DNA from: Novosphingobium marinum
GTDB lineage: Bacteria > Pseudomonadota > Alphaproteobacteria > Sphingomonadales > Sphingomonadaceae
DNA length: 64,000 bases
NCBI RefSeq assembly: GCF_013408095.1
Contig: NZ_JACBZF010000002.1
Location: 248,001-312,000 of the forward strand
Direction: 5' to 3'
The notes under the pieces were generated by a model. That model did no database searches, had not been told where the DNA came from, and was given only the letters and a program-made list of their open reading frames with translations. Within the stretch, counting starts at the first letter, position 1. Each line of letters starts with the position of its first letter. The position numbers were made by a program, and so were the translations under genes. Below are positions 25,858 to 34,940 of this stretch, in pieces.

Positions 25858-27024
25858 TTATTCGACCTTGAAGGGCTGAGGTATGCCCGGTGCCGGTCGG
25901 TCCGAAACCATTCTCACACCGTCTATCACGATCGGGCTAGCGACACCCTTGTAGCCTTCCGGGGTTACCGCCAGACCCCTTGCAACGACATGCGGATCAG
26001 CGAACACTTCGTCGAGCTCGTTGATCGGTCCGGCGGGTACGCCCGCGTCCTCCAGCGCGTTGAACAGTTCCTGCCGGTTCCATCGGGCCGTAAGCGTCTC
26101 CACGGTTTCGATAAGTTCGGACCTGTTCGCAAGCCGTGCGGGGTTGGTGGTGAAGCGCGGATCGTCATGCAGCGAGCATTCGAGGATGCGGCAAAGGCTG
26201 GCGAACTGGCTGTCATTGCCCGCCGCAATCACCAAGGGCCCGTCAAGCGTGGGGAAGGCTTGATAGGGTGCCAGATTGGCATGACCGTTGCCGAACCGGC
26301 GCGGGACCTTGCCCGAAGTCATCCAGTTCATCGCCTGATTGGCCATGACCGCCACCTGGGTATCGAGCAGCGCCATGTCGATATGGGCGCCGCTGCCGGT
26401 GCGGTCCCGGCGGTTGAGCGCGGCGAGAATCGCCACAGTGCTGTACATGCCCGTGAACAGGTCGGCCACCGCGATGCCCGCCTTCTGTGGCTCGCGATCG
26501 GGTTCGCCGGTCATCGACATCATGCCGCCCATGGCCTGGGCGATGAAATCGTAGCCCGCGCGGTGGGCATAAGGCCCGGTCTGCCCGAACCCGGTGATCG
26601 AGCAAGTAATCAGGCGCGGGTTCAGTTCGGACAGCGCGGCATGGTCAAGCCCGTATTTCGCCAGCCCGCCGACCTTGTAGTTTTCGATCAGGATGTCGGC
26701 CCCGTTCGCCAGCTCGCGGATGATGGCCTGGCCTTCCGCGCTGGCGATGTCGATCGCGAAGGAGCGCTTGCCGCGATTGGTCGAATGGAAATAGGCCGCG
26801 CCCAGACTCGTACCGTCTTCTGCGGTGACGAACGGCGGCCCCCAATGCCGCGTGTCGTCGCCCGCACCGGGCCGCTCGATCTTGATCACTTCGGCGCCCA
26901 GGTCCGCCAGCAATTGCCCGCACCAGGGGCCGGCCAGAATGCGGGCGAGCTCAAGCACCCGCACCCCATCGAGCGGTTTGGACGGATCGCCGGTTACCGC
27001 GGCCCGCCAGGACGGTTTCGCCAT
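25858..27024 (-). CDS. CaiB/BaiF family III CoA-transferase
   Basis: A 388-residue family III CoA-transferase. The N-terminal block LDGVRVLELARILAGPWCGQLLADLGAEVIK and ADILIENYKVGG are family hallmarks, and the catalytic Asp is in GIAVADLFTGMYS. These enzymes move CoA between carboxylic acids without ATP. The gene is the last of a three-gene minus-strand operon with an HpaI aldolase (2-base gap) and an HpaH hydratase. It may activate an acid released by the aldolase branch (inference). Confidence 0.88.
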   Translation of the reverse strand: MAKPSWRAAVTGDPSKPLDGVRVLELARILAGPWCGQLLADLGAEVIKIERPGAGDDTRHWGPPFVTAEDGTSLGAAYFHSTNRGKRSFAIDIASAEGQAIIRELANGADILIENYKVGGLAKYGLDHAALSELNPRLITCSITGFGQTGPYAHRAGYDFIAQAMGGMMSMTGEPDREPQKAGIAVADLFTGMYSTVAILAALNRRDRTGSGAHIDMALLDTQVAVMANQAMNWMTSGKVPRRFGNGHANLAPYQAFPTLDGPLVIAAGNDSQFASLCRILECSLHDDPRFTTNPARLANRSELIETVETLTARWNRQELFNALEDAGVPAGPINELDEVFADPHVVARGLAVTPEGYKGVASPIVIDGVRMVSDRPAPGIPQPFKVE

Positions 27025-27026
27025 GG

Positions 27027-27815
27027 TCAGTCTCCGCCCAGCGCGGCGATGCGTTCGCGCCAGCGGCGAAGCCCGTCGCCTGCACCTTTTGCCAAGGTGA
27101 AGCTGTCGATCCCGTTGGCGATGAAGCGGGCACCGCCATCGAGGAACTGCTGGACGAGCCGCTCGTCGCGCGAAAGGATCCCAGCCGGTTTGCCGGTTGC
27201 CACGATACGCGCCAGCGCCTCGCCGGTCAGCTTGAACAGGGCATCGAAGCTGCTTCCGCCCAGCAAACCTTCGGTCGCGGCCAGGTCCGCAGGTCCAAGA
27301 AACAGCGCGTCGATCCCGTCCACTGCGGCGATCGCCTCAATATTGTCGACGGCGGTCGCGGTCTCGATCTGGGCGATGATGCAAACCTGCGCATTGGCTT
27401 CTGCGACATAGGCAGGATAGCCACCCCAGCGCGCGGCACGGGCGCCACCGAGGCCGCGTTCGCCTGCAGGCGGATAGCGGGACGCAGTTACGATGGCCTG
27501 GGCCTGTTCGGCGGTTTCGACCATCGGAACCATCAGAGTCTGCGCTCCAAGATCGAGAACCTGCTTGATTGCTACCGGATCGTGGCCGGCAATCCGGACG
27601 ATCGCCGAACACGGCGGCGTCGCCTCGATCGCACGCAGCTGCGCGACGATGCCGGGCAGGGTCTGCGGGCCATGTTCGCCATCGATCAGCAGCCAGTCAT
27701 AGCCATGGCCCGCGCAGATTTCGGCAATGTCTGGATGGGCCAGGGCCAACCAGAAGCCAAGCTGGACCGGACCTTCGCGCAAGGCCGCCTTGAAGCGGTT
27801 GACGGGTGTTTGCAT
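27027..27815 (-). CDS. HpcH/HpaI family class II aldolase
   Basis: A 262-residue metal-dependent aldolase. Visible are the LLIDGEHGP block, the Arg in IVRIAGHD, the metal Glu in IAQIETATAV and LGPADLAAT near the metal Asp. The family cleaves 4-hydroxy-2-oxo acids to pyruvate plus an aldehyde, the last step of meta-cleavage pathways. It directly follows the HpaH-type hydratase, which makes exactly such substrates. This supports the role well. Confidence 0.88.
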   Translation of the reverse strand: MQTPVNRFKAALREGPVQLGFWLALAHPDIAEICAGHGYDWLLIDGEHGPQTLPGIVAQLRAIEATPPCSAIVRIAGHDPVAIKQVLDLGAQTLMVPMVETAEQAQAIVTASRYPPAGERGLGGARAARWGGYPAYVAEANAQVCIIAQIETATAVDNIEAIAAVDGIDALFLGPADLAATEGLLGGSSFDALFKLTGEALARIVATGKPAGILSRDERLVQQFLDGGARFIANGIDSFTLAKGAGDGLRRWRERIAALGGD

Positions 27816-27824
27816 TTTCGCCCC

Positions 27825-28640
27825 CTAAACGAACCGGAACCCGATTGAACCAAACTCGCCGAAATCGGCATTGAAGACATCGCCCGGCGCCGCTTCGACC
27901 GGGCGCGTGAACGATCCGCCGAGCACGACTTCTCCGGCTTCTAGCCCTTGCCCCCAGGGCGCGAGCCGCCTTACCAGCCACGCGACGCCGTTGGCGGGAT
28001 GGTTGAGCACCCCTGCCGCAAGGCCGGTCTCCTCGATCACCCCGTTGCGGCTGAGCAGGGCGCCGATGCGGCGCAGGTCGAGCCCGTCGGGTTTCGCCGG
28101 CAGACCGCCGACAATGATTCCGGCATTGGCGGCATTGTCGCTGATCGTGTCCAGGACCTTGCGCGCGGCCCCGGTTTCGGCATCCTTGGGATGCACCCGT
28201 GTGTCGATGATTTCGATTGCCGGAACCACATAGTCGGTGGCGCTCAGGACATCGAAAATCGTCGTCTGTGCTCCTTCCAGGCGGCGCCCGAGCACAAAGG
28301 CCAACTCGACCTCGACCTTGGGCGTGATGAACCGCGCGGCCGGAACGTCGCTGCCCTGTTCGAACACCATGTCATCCAGCAAGGTGCCGTAATCGGGTTC
28401 GGTGATCCCGGCTGCCTGTTGCATCGCGCGCGAGGTCAGGCCGATCTTGTGGCCATACACAGTCCGCCCCCGCGCCAGCTTGAGATCGACCCAGGCCTGG
28501 TTGATTCGGTAGGCATCCTCGATCCGCATGCCGGGGAAGCGCACGGAGAACGGCCGGATCCGTTCACGGGTCTGCTCGGCATGGTCGAGTTCCTGCGCCA
28601 ATTGCGCGACCAGTCGACCGTCGAATGTCTCGCCTGTCAT
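27825..28640 (-). CDS. 2-oxo-pentenoate / oxo-heptenedioate hydratase
   Basis: A 271-residue member of the 2-keto-4-pentenoate hydratase / HpaH family. Segments [12 protein letters not shown], the metal-binding [12 protein letters not shown] and [11 protein letters not shown] are typical. It adds water to 2-hydroxydienoates to give 4-hydroxy-2-oxo acids for the aldolase next to it. ATG 28640 follows GGGAGCA and is preferred over the in-frame start at 28679. It is divergent from the BphD-type hydrolase that would supply its substrate. Confidence 0.87.
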   Translation of the reverse strand: MTGETFDGRLVAQLAQELDHAEQTRERIRPFSVRFPGMRIEDAYRINQAWVDLKLARGRTVYGHKIGLTSRAMQQAAGITEPDYGTLLDDMVFEQGSDVPAARFITPKVEVELAFVLGRRLEGAQTTIFDVLSATDYVVPAIEIIDTRVHPKDAETGAARKVLDTISDNAANAGIIVGGLPAKPDGLDLRRIGALLSRNGVIEETGLAAGVLNHPANGVAWLVRRLAPWGQGLEAGEVVLGGSFTRPVEAAPGDVFNADFGEFGSIGFRFV

Positions 28641-28676
28641 GTGTTCTGCTCCCAATGCGTAACACTTGAGAAAACT

Positions 28677-28688
28677 CATTGCACAATG
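28677..28688. promoter_or_regulatory. Operator-like palindrome CATTG-CA-CAATG
   Basis: A perfect 5-bp inverted repeat containing the TTGCACAAT half-site, located between the divergent hydratase operon and the C-C hydrolase gene. The same half-site occurs in three other divergent regions of this window. Confidence 0.5.
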
Positions 28689-28779
28689 TCAAACGATATC
28701 TTAGGCTCCGGCAAAATTGACTGTGAACTCCGGCGAGGAGTCGCGCGAATATTTCGTCAGGATCACATGGGAGAATGTC

Positions 28780-29640
28780 ATGGCTGTTGAAGGGGTTATC
28801 AGGGAAGAAAAGATCACGGGCCGGGGCTTGACCTCGCACACCCTCTTGGCGGGCGATCCGTCCAAGCCGGCAATTCTGCTGCTTCACGGTGCGGGTCCGG
28901 GCGCACATGCCGCATCCAACTGGTATCACCTGATACCGGACCTTGCCGAAAACTTCTTCGTGATCGCGCCCGACCTGATCGGTTTCGGCCAGTCGGTGAT
29001 TCCCGATCCGTGGCCTGACAGCGTGATGGGCTGGATCGGCACGCGGGTCGATCAGTGCTTCGGCTTGCTTGACGCACTGGGCGTCAAGAAGGCCCACGTT
29101 GTTGGCAATTCGATGGGCGGCGCGCTGACCCTGCAGATGATGAGCGAAGAACCCGACAAGATCGACAAAGTGGTCTTGATGGGGTCGATCGGGGCGCCCG
29201 GCCCGCGCACCCCGGAATTGATCCGCCTGCTCTCGTTCTATTCGGACCCGCGTTACTCTCGCTATCGCCAGGTGATGCACAGCTTCGCCTACGATGCAGA
29301 GAAGTTCGAAGGCATGGAGGAAATCGTCGAGAACCGTTACAAGATCGCCACCGATCCGGGAATCATGAAGACCGCGGTCAAGATGATCGATTCGATGAAG
29401 AACGGCATTGAGACGCTCAACATGCCGCCCGAACTGCTGGGCAAAATGCCGCACGAAGTGCTGATCTTCCATGGCCGCCAGGACCGGGTGGTGCCGCTCG
29501 ACACCAGCCTCTACCTGATCCAGCATCTCAAGCATGCCGAGCTGTACGTTCTCGACCGTTCGGGCCACTGGTCGCAGCTGGAACGGTGGGATGTCATGCG
29601 TCCGATGATGGAAATCCATTTCGGCGCCCGCACGTTCTAG
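28780..29640 (+). CDS. Meta-cleavage product C-C hydrolase (BphD-like)
   Basis: A 286-residue alpha/beta hydrolase. The catalytic triad is Ser111 (GNSMGG), Asp235 (HGRQDRVVP) and His263 (SGHWSQLE). The oxyanion region LLLHGAGPGAHAASNW is diagnostic for meta-cleavage product hydrolases. It splits the ring-fission product of an extradiol dioxygenase into a 2-hydroxydienoate and a carboxylic acid. The hydratase and aldolase that handle the dienoate are in the divergent operon, and a BphC-type dioxygenase is at 58258. ATG 28780 follows GGGAGA. Confidence 0.88.
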   Translation: MAVEGVIREEKITGRGLTSHTLLAGDPSKPAILLLHGAGPGAHAASNWYHLIPDLAENFFVIAPDLIGFGQSVIPDPWPDSVMGWIGTRVDQCFGLLDALGVKKAHVVGNSMGGALTLQMMSEEPDKIDKVVLMGSIGAPGPRTPELIRLLSFYSDPRYSRYRQVMHSFAYDAEKFEGMEEIVENRYKIATDPGIMKTAVKMIDSMKNGIETLNMPPELLGKMPHEVLIFHGRQDRVVPLDTSLYLIQHLKHAELYVLDRSGHWSQLERWDVMRPMMEIHFGARTF

Positions 29641-29657
29641 GCGGTTGGCCTCGTTGC

Positions 29658-30263
29658 ATGTCTGGTCAGCATTTTCACCAAGGTCCGCGATTGGGTACTT
29701 CGGCACGGTCGGACCAAGGCCCGGTCGTGCCGCCAGTGGGTGATGGAGCTTCAGTTCAGGTGGAGCAGCACGCGGCGGCGTTATGGGACTATTCTTTACA
29801 CATTTATGCCAAGCCGGGTGTGGCAGCTTCCTGCCTTGCCTTGCAGGACCAGCATGGTTGTGACGTCAACACGGTGTTGCTTTGCCTTTGGTTGGCAGGG
29901 GCGCGTAGCACCATTCTCGCTGTTTCGGACATCGAGGCCGCGCAGCACTCGGCAGCAACTGCGAATGAACGCTTCGTGCAACCGGTCCGTTCGGTGCGGC
30001 GCTGGATGAAGCAGTGGTGCCAAGGTACGCCTGAGTCGGAAATTAACGCCGCAGCCTATGCGGCGCTGAAGACGGCAGAGTTGCATGGTGAACGTCTGGT
30101 CCAGTCCCAAATGCTCACTGGGCTGGACCTGGACCAGTTGACCCGTGCCGAGTCGTCCGAAGCAGCAGTCCAGGCAAGCTTCGCCAACTATTGTACCTTG
30201 GCGAGCACATCTGGCGGAGTGGCAGAGGAACTGGGTGAGCTTGTTGCCAGGGCCTGGCATTGA
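29658..30263 (+). CDS. TIGR02444-family protein of unknown function
   Basis: A 201-residue protein. The region AALWDYSLHIYAKPGVAASCLALQ and VLLCLWLAG match the TIGR02444/DUF2390 family, which has no assigned activity. The first ~40 residues look low in structure. It lies 17 bases after the C-C hydrolase and 43 bases before the SDR gene, so it may be carried in a long plus-strand operon from 28780 to 39450. ATG 29658 is the first start giving the full domain. Confidence 0.6.
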   Translation: MSGQHFHQGPRLGTSARSDQGPVVPPVGDGASVQVEQHAAALWDYSLHIYAKPGVAASCLALQDQHGCDVNTVLLCLWLAGARSTILAVSDIEAAQHSAATANERFVQPVRSVRRWMKQWCQGTPESEINAAAYAALKTAELHGERLVQSQMLTGLDLDQLTRAESSEAAVQASFANYCTLASTSGGVAEELGELVARAWH

Positions 30264-30306
30264 GCCAGTCCTGCCTGTCGGGCTAATTGCATTTGAGGAA
30301 CGGGAT

Positions 30307-31224
30307 ATGGATCGGTGCCTGGATGGATCAGTTGTCGCGATCACTGGTGCCGGGCGCGGAATAGGTCGCCAACTGGCGTTGTATTGCGCCGCGCAGGGGG
30401 CGGCAATTATCGTCAACGATCCTGGCGTGGCGCAGGCGGGCAACGGCGGCGATACCGCATTCGCTCAGAACACCGCCAACGACATCATCGCTGCCGGGGG
30501 CAAAGCGGCTGCCAACTTCGGTAATGTTGCAGATCCGGCGGAGGCGCAGAGCATTATCGAGGATGCGGTACGGAAATTTGGCCGAATTGATGCGGTCGTG
30601 AACAATGCAGGCATCCTGCGAGACAGCATCTGGCACAAGATGAGTCACGCGGACTGGACCAGCGTCATCGCGGTCAATCTTACTGGTGTCTTCAACGTTT
30701 CCAAGGCCGCCACGCCCTATTTTCGTGAACAGAAGGCGGGCAGTTTCGTTCATTTCACTTCGACGAGCGGTCTGATCGGCAACATCGGGCAGGCGAACTA
30801 TTCGGCGGCAAAGTTGGCCGTCGTCGCGCTTTCGCAGTCTATTGCGCTCGACATGGCGCGGGTTGGCGTCCGCTCGAACTGCATCGCGCCTTTTGCGTGG
30901 AGCCGCATGACCTCGTCAATTCCCGCGACAACGCCTGCCGAACACGAACGTGTCCAACGGTTGCAATCCATGTCGGCAGACAAGATCGCGCCGTTGGTTG
31001 CCTATCTGGCATCCGACCTGTCCAAGGACGTGACGAACCAGATTTTCGCGGTTCGCAAGAATGAAATCGCCCTGTTTTGCAAGCCCCGGCCGATCCGGTC
31101 GATGACCAAGGTCGAAGGCTGGACGCCGGAGGCAATTGCCCACGAGCTTGTACCTTCGTTTCGCAACAGCTTCGCGCGCGCCGATGAAGTCTCGGCGCAT
31201 GTCTTTCCTTATGATCCAATCTGA
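30307..31224 (+). CDS. Short-chain dehydrogenase, MFE/3-hydroxyacyl-CoA type
   Basis: A 305-residue SDR. It has the NAD motif TGAGRGIG (13-20), NNAG (99-102) and the catalytic Ser152, Tyr165, Lys169. The length and the segment IIVNDPGV before a long insert with GGKAAANFGNVAD match the SDR domain of multifunctional enzyme 2 and related (R)-3-hydroxyacyl-CoA dehydrogenases. In a beta-oxidation operon this is the expected hydroxyacyl-CoA oxidation step. The C-terminal ~60 residues are an extension beyond a minimal SDR. Confidence 0.85.
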   Translation: MDRCLDGSVVAITGAGRGIGRQLALYCAAQGAAIIVNDPGVAQAGNGGDTAFAQNTANDIIAAGGKAAANFGNVADPAEAQSIIEDAVRKFGRIDAVVNNAGILRDSIWHKMSHADWTSVIAVNLTGVFNVSKAATPYFREQKAGSFVHFTSTSGLIGNIGQANYSAAKLAVVALSQSIALDMARVGVRSNCIAPFAWSRMTSSIPATTPAEHERVQRLQSMSADKIAPLVAYLASDLSKDVTNQIFAVRKNEIALFCKPRPIRSMTKVEGWTPEAIAHELVPSFRNSFARADEVSAHVFPYDPI

Positions 31225-31234
31225 CAGGTAACCG

Positions 31235-32404
31235 ATGAGCAACGCCGGCATGAATACAGAAGTCTTCGAACAATTCTTGATACAGCTTGAACGCTTCGTG
31301 CGCGACCGGCTCATTCCTGTCGAGCGCAAAATTATTGAAACCGACCTCATCCCCGAAAACGTCCTCGAAGCGATGCGCGACATGGGTCTGTTTGGATTGA
31401 CCATACCGGAAGAGCATGGCGGCGCCGACATGAACATCAGCCAGTATATCCGCACCATGCACACGCTAAGTTATGCGATGCCGGCATTCCGCTCGATCAT
31501 CTCGATCAATGTCGGCATGTTCGCCTCAGCCTTCAAGAATGGTGGAACAGAAGCGCAGAAGGCTGCATGGCTGCCGCGCATTGCTGCGGGTGAAATCGCC
31601 GCTTTCGGCCTGACCGAACCCGGTTCGGGATCAGATGCGGCGGGTCTGCAGACAACTGCGGTGCCGACCGCCGACGGCTGGCTTCTCAATGGCACCAAGC
31701 GATATATTACCAACTCGCCCTTTGCGAAGGTAGGACTGATCATGGCGCGGACGGCCACGGAAAATCTGCCCAAGAACGCCCATATATCGGCATTTATCGT
31801 CCCTCTTGACATACCCGGCGTGACGATCTGCAAGTCGGACAGGAAGATGGGCCAGTCTGGTAGCCATATCGCCGATATCGTGCTGGAAGATGTCCACGTT
31901 GGCAGCGAGGCTCTGCTCGGCGGCGAACTTGGCAAGGGCTTTGCATTAGCGATGATGAGCCTCGACAACGGCAGGATGTCGGTGGGCGCCGCAGCGACCG
32001 CTTATGCCCGCCGGGCGCTGGACAGCGCCATCCGATACGCGACCGAGCGCAAGGCATTCGGCGAGCCGATTGCCAACTTCCAGTTGATCCAGCAGATGCT
32101 CGCCCAGAGCGAGATCGAAATCTATGCCGCCGAATGCATGATGGACGATGTCACCCGGCGCGCCGACGCAGGCGAGAACATCTTGCGCAAAGCAGCGGCG
32201 TTCAAGGTTTTCGCGACGGAAATGTGCGGCCGGGTGGTTGATGCCTGCGTCCAGATCCACGGCGGTGCCGGCTATCTTGCCGAATACGATGCCGAACGTT
32301 TCTTCCGCGATGCGCGCATATATCGGATTTATGAAGGCACGACCCAGATCCTGCAACTCCAGATTGCTAAGCACATGCTGCGCGAATTTGCGGCGGCGAA
32401 TTGA
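31235..32404 (+). CDS. Acyl-CoA dehydrogenase
   Basis: A 389-residue FAD enzyme of normal ACAD length. Visible are FGLTEPGSGSDAAGLQTTA (FAD/substrate loop), RKAFGEPIANFQLIQ and the catalytic Glu in IYEGTTQILQLQIAKH. It introduces a 2,3-double bond into an acyl-CoA and passes electrons to ETF. Its place directly after the SDR (10-base gap) supports use in the same pathway. Confidence 0.9.
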   Translation: MSNAGMNTEVFEQFLIQLERFVRDRLIPVERKIIETDLIPENVLEAMRDMGLFGLTIPEEHGGADMNISQYIRTMHTLSYAMPAFRSIISINVGMFASAFKNGGTEAQKAAWLPRIAAGEIAAFGLTEPGSGSDAAGLQTTAVPTADGWLLNGTKRYITNSPFAKVGLIMARTATENLPKNAHISAFIVPLDIPGVTICKSDRKMGQSGSHIADIVLEDVHVGSEALLGGELGKGFALAMMSLDNGRMSVGAAATAYARRALDSAIRYATERKAFGEPIANFQLIQQMLAQSEIEIYAAECMMDDVTRRADAGENILRKAAAFKVFATEMCGRVVDACVQIHGGAGYLAEYDAERFFRDARIYRIYEGTTQILQLQIAKHMLREFAAAN

Positions 32405-32512
32405 CCTTCGTGGGTTGCACTTCATCCGCAGGCTGCACCATGGGCGGCCAAGGGTTTCATTCCGCCCCGCCCTGGCGCGTGGCCAATTCGCCTGCGGGCC
32501 GGATCAAACGCC

Positions 32513-33727
32513 ATGTATAGTTTTCTCGATGGCCTATCGATCATTGAGGCATCGTCATTCGTCGCCTCTCCCACGGCGGGCCTTTATTGCGCGCAATTTG
32601 GCGCACAGGTGATACGTGTCGACCACACTGGCGGCGGCCCCGATTACCGGCGCTGGCCTGTGACGGAGGCGAACGACTCGCTCTATTGGGAGAATCTCAA
32701 TCGTGCAAAAAAGTCAGTCGCGGTTGATCTTCGCAGGCCTGAGGGGCGTGAAATAGTGCAGGAACTGGTGAGGGCAACCGGCCAGCTCATCACCAATTTT
32801 CCGGTGGATGGTTTCCTGTCCCATGCCCTCCTCGCGCAGGGGTGTCCGGATCTTGTCACCTTGCGGATAATGGGGTGGGCCGATGGCTCGCCCGCGCTCG
32901 ATTACACCATAAACAATGCCGTGGGATACCCTATGCTGACTGGAACCGGCCCCGATCCGGTCAATCATGTCCTGCCCGCGTGGGATCTCATTTCCGGCGC
33001 ATACGGAGCATTCGCCATGCTTGCCGCGATGCAGTGGCGAAGCACAAGTGGCGAAGGATGCGAGATCCGGCTGCCGTTGTCAGACGTGGCGATCGGCACG
33101 GTCGCAAACCTCGGTGGACTTGCAGAAATGCTCTATACGGGCCGGGATCGTCCGCGCCTTGGCAATGCAGTTTATGGCTTGTTCGGTCGCGACTTCACCA
33201 CGCGTGACGGGGTGCGGATAATGATTGTCGTTGCCACGCATCGCCAGTGGGCCAATTTGCTGGTAGCGCTGGGCCTTTCCGAAGATGTTGCGGCCATCGA
33301 ACAAGAGCGCGGTGTTTCTTTCGAACACGATGACGGCCTCCGATATACCTTGCGTGACATGCTCTATCCCTTGTTTGAACGGGCAATCCGTTCGCGTGAT
33401 TACGCCGATCTGTCCACTGCCTTCGCTGCGGGGGGAATCGTCTTTTCGCCCTATCGCAGGATGCTTGATGCGGTTCACGATCCAGCGCTGGTAGCGAATA
33501 ATCCGATTTTCGGGACGGTGCCAAATCCCAGCGGCTTCGACTATCCCGCCGCGGGCACATTCGCCACCGTTCCTCAAATGCACCGTCGGGAGCCTTGTCC
33601 CGCGCCGTACAATGGCCAGCATACCGAAGAAGTCCTGGCGGATCTGCTCTCGCTGCCTGCCGCCGAAATCGGCCGCCTGATCGACGCAGGTATTGTGGGC
33701 AACATAGCGAGTGGAGACCCGAAATGA
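32513..33727 (+). CDS. CaiB/BaiF family III CoA-transferase
   Basis: A 404-residue CoA-transferase. ASPTAGLYCAQFGAQVIRVDHTGGGPDYRRWP is recognisable although it departs from the standard N-terminal motif, and LITNFPVDGF occupies the usual second block. The likely Asp nucleophile lies in WDLISGAYGAFAML. It may activate the entry substrate of this operon or move CoA between carboxylates, as Mct and BbsEF do in related pathways. It shares a 4-base ATGA overlap with the thiolase gene. Confidence 0.83.
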   Translation: MYSFLDGLSIIEASSFVASPTAGLYCAQFGAQVIRVDHTGGGPDYRRWPVTEANDSLYWENLNRAKKSVAVDLRRPEGREIVQELVRATGQLITNFPVDGFLSHALLAQGCPDLVTLRIMGWADGSPALDYTINNAVGYPMLTGTGPDPVNHVLPAWDLISGAYGAFAMLAAMQWRSTSGEGCEIRLPLSDVAIGTVANLGGLAEMLYTGRDRPRLGNAVYGLFGRDFTTRDGVRIMIVVATHRQWANLLVALGLSEDVAAIEQERGVSFEHDDGLRYTLRDMLYPLFERAIRSRDYADLSTAFAAGGIVFSPYRRMLDAVHDPALVANNPIFGTVPNPSGFDYPAAGTFATVPQMHRREPCPAPYNGQHTEEVLADLLSLPAAEIGRLIDAGIVGNIASGDPK

Positions 33728-34938
33728 CCCTTCGTCGCGCAGCCATTGTCATGCCGATCCGCACTGCGGTGGGCAAGTTTGGCGGCTCTCTTTCGCCGAT
33801 GACTGCAGGCGAGCTTGGCGCAGTCATCCTCAAGGCCCTGATCGAGCGCACGAAGATCGATCCCGCCCGGGTTGACGATGTCGTGTTCAGTCAGGGATAT
33901 GGCAACGGCGAGGCGCCGGCCATCGGCCACTGGTCATGGCTGGCTGCCGACCTGCCGCTTGAAGTCCCCGGCTATCAGCTCGACCGGCGCTGCGGTTCGG
34001 GGCTGCAGGCGATCGTCAACGCCGCGATGATGGTGCAGACGGGGATGTCCGACGTTGTTGTCGCCGGCGGGGTCGAATCAATGTCCAACGTCGAACATTA
34101 TTCAACCGACCTTCGCGGGGGCAAGCGTTCCGGCAATATCACCCTTCACGACAGGTTGACGCGCGGACGCCTTATGTCTCAGCCGACGGAGCGTTTTGGT
34201 GTTATTTCCGGCATGATCGAAACGGCCGAAAATCTTGCCAGGGATTATGACATCAGCCGGGAACAGGCAGATGCCTATGCCGTGCGCAGCCACCAGCGGG
34301 CCGCGGCTGCCTGGGCGAATGGAATGTTCGACGACGAAATCGTGCCGGTCGTGGTGCCGCAAAGAAAGGGCGCGCCTGCCATCTTCGCACACGATGAAGG
34401 TTATCGCGGCGACGCGACGATGGCTTCGCTCGGCGCGCTGAAGGCGATTGAGGGCGGCGTCGTAACCGCTGGCAACGCCAGTCAGCAGAACGACGCCGCT
34501 GCAGCTTGCCTAGTGGTGGCCGAAGACAAACTCGACGAGCTGGGGGTGGAACCGATCGCCTTTTATCATAGCTCGGCCGCGGCGGGCTGTGATCCCAGTC
34601 GCATGGGAATTGGTCCCGTTCCTGCAGTGCAACGCTTGTTCGCCCGCAGCGGCCTTGGCTGGGGCGATATTGATCTGGTTGAGCTGAACGAAGCCTTCGC
34701 ACCGCAAGTCCTGGCGGTTCTGAAAGGATGGGGCTGGTCGGATGACGACGGCCGGAACGAAATCCTCAATGTCAATGGTTCGGGTATATCGCTTGGCCAC
34801 CCGATCGGTGCAACCGGTGGTCGTATTCTTGCCAACCTTACCCGCGAACTTGTGCGCACGAAAGGCCGCTACGGTCTTGAGACGATGTGCATCGGCGGCG
34901 GACAAGGCATCGCCGCAATCTTCGAGCGCGCGGCCTGA
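33724..34938 (+). CDS. Acetyl-CoA acyltransferase (thiolase)
   Basis: A 404-residue thiolase. The nucleophile is Cys90 in DRRCGSGLQA, the His is in GHPIGATGG and the second Cys region is MCIGGGQG. It performs the final CoA-dependent C-C cleavage of beta-oxidation. Thiolases of this length group with degradative acetyl-CoA acyltransferases. The ATG overlaps the previous stop by 4 bases, and the next gene starts 2 bases after its own stop, so the operon is translationally linked. Confidence 0.9.
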   Translation: MTLRRAAIVMPIRTAVGKFGGSLSPMTAGELGAVILKALIERTKIDPARVDDVVFSQGYGNGEAPAIGHWSWLAADLPLEVPGYQLDRRCGSGLQAIVNAAMMVQTGMSDVVVAGGVESMSNVEHYSTDLRGGKRSGNITLHDRLTRGRLMSQPTERFGVISGMIETAENLARDYDISREQADAYAVRSHQRAAAAWANGMFDDEIVPVVVPQRKGAPAIFAHDEGYRGDATMASLGALKAIEGGVVTAGNASQQNDAAAACLVVAEDKLDELGVEPIAFYHSSAAAGCDPSRMGIGPVPAVQRLFARSGLGWGDIDLVELNEAFAPQVLAVLKGWGWSDDDGRNEILNVNGSGISLGHPIGATGGRILANLTRELVRTKGRYGLETMCIGGGQGIAAIFERAA

Positions 34939-34940
34939 AG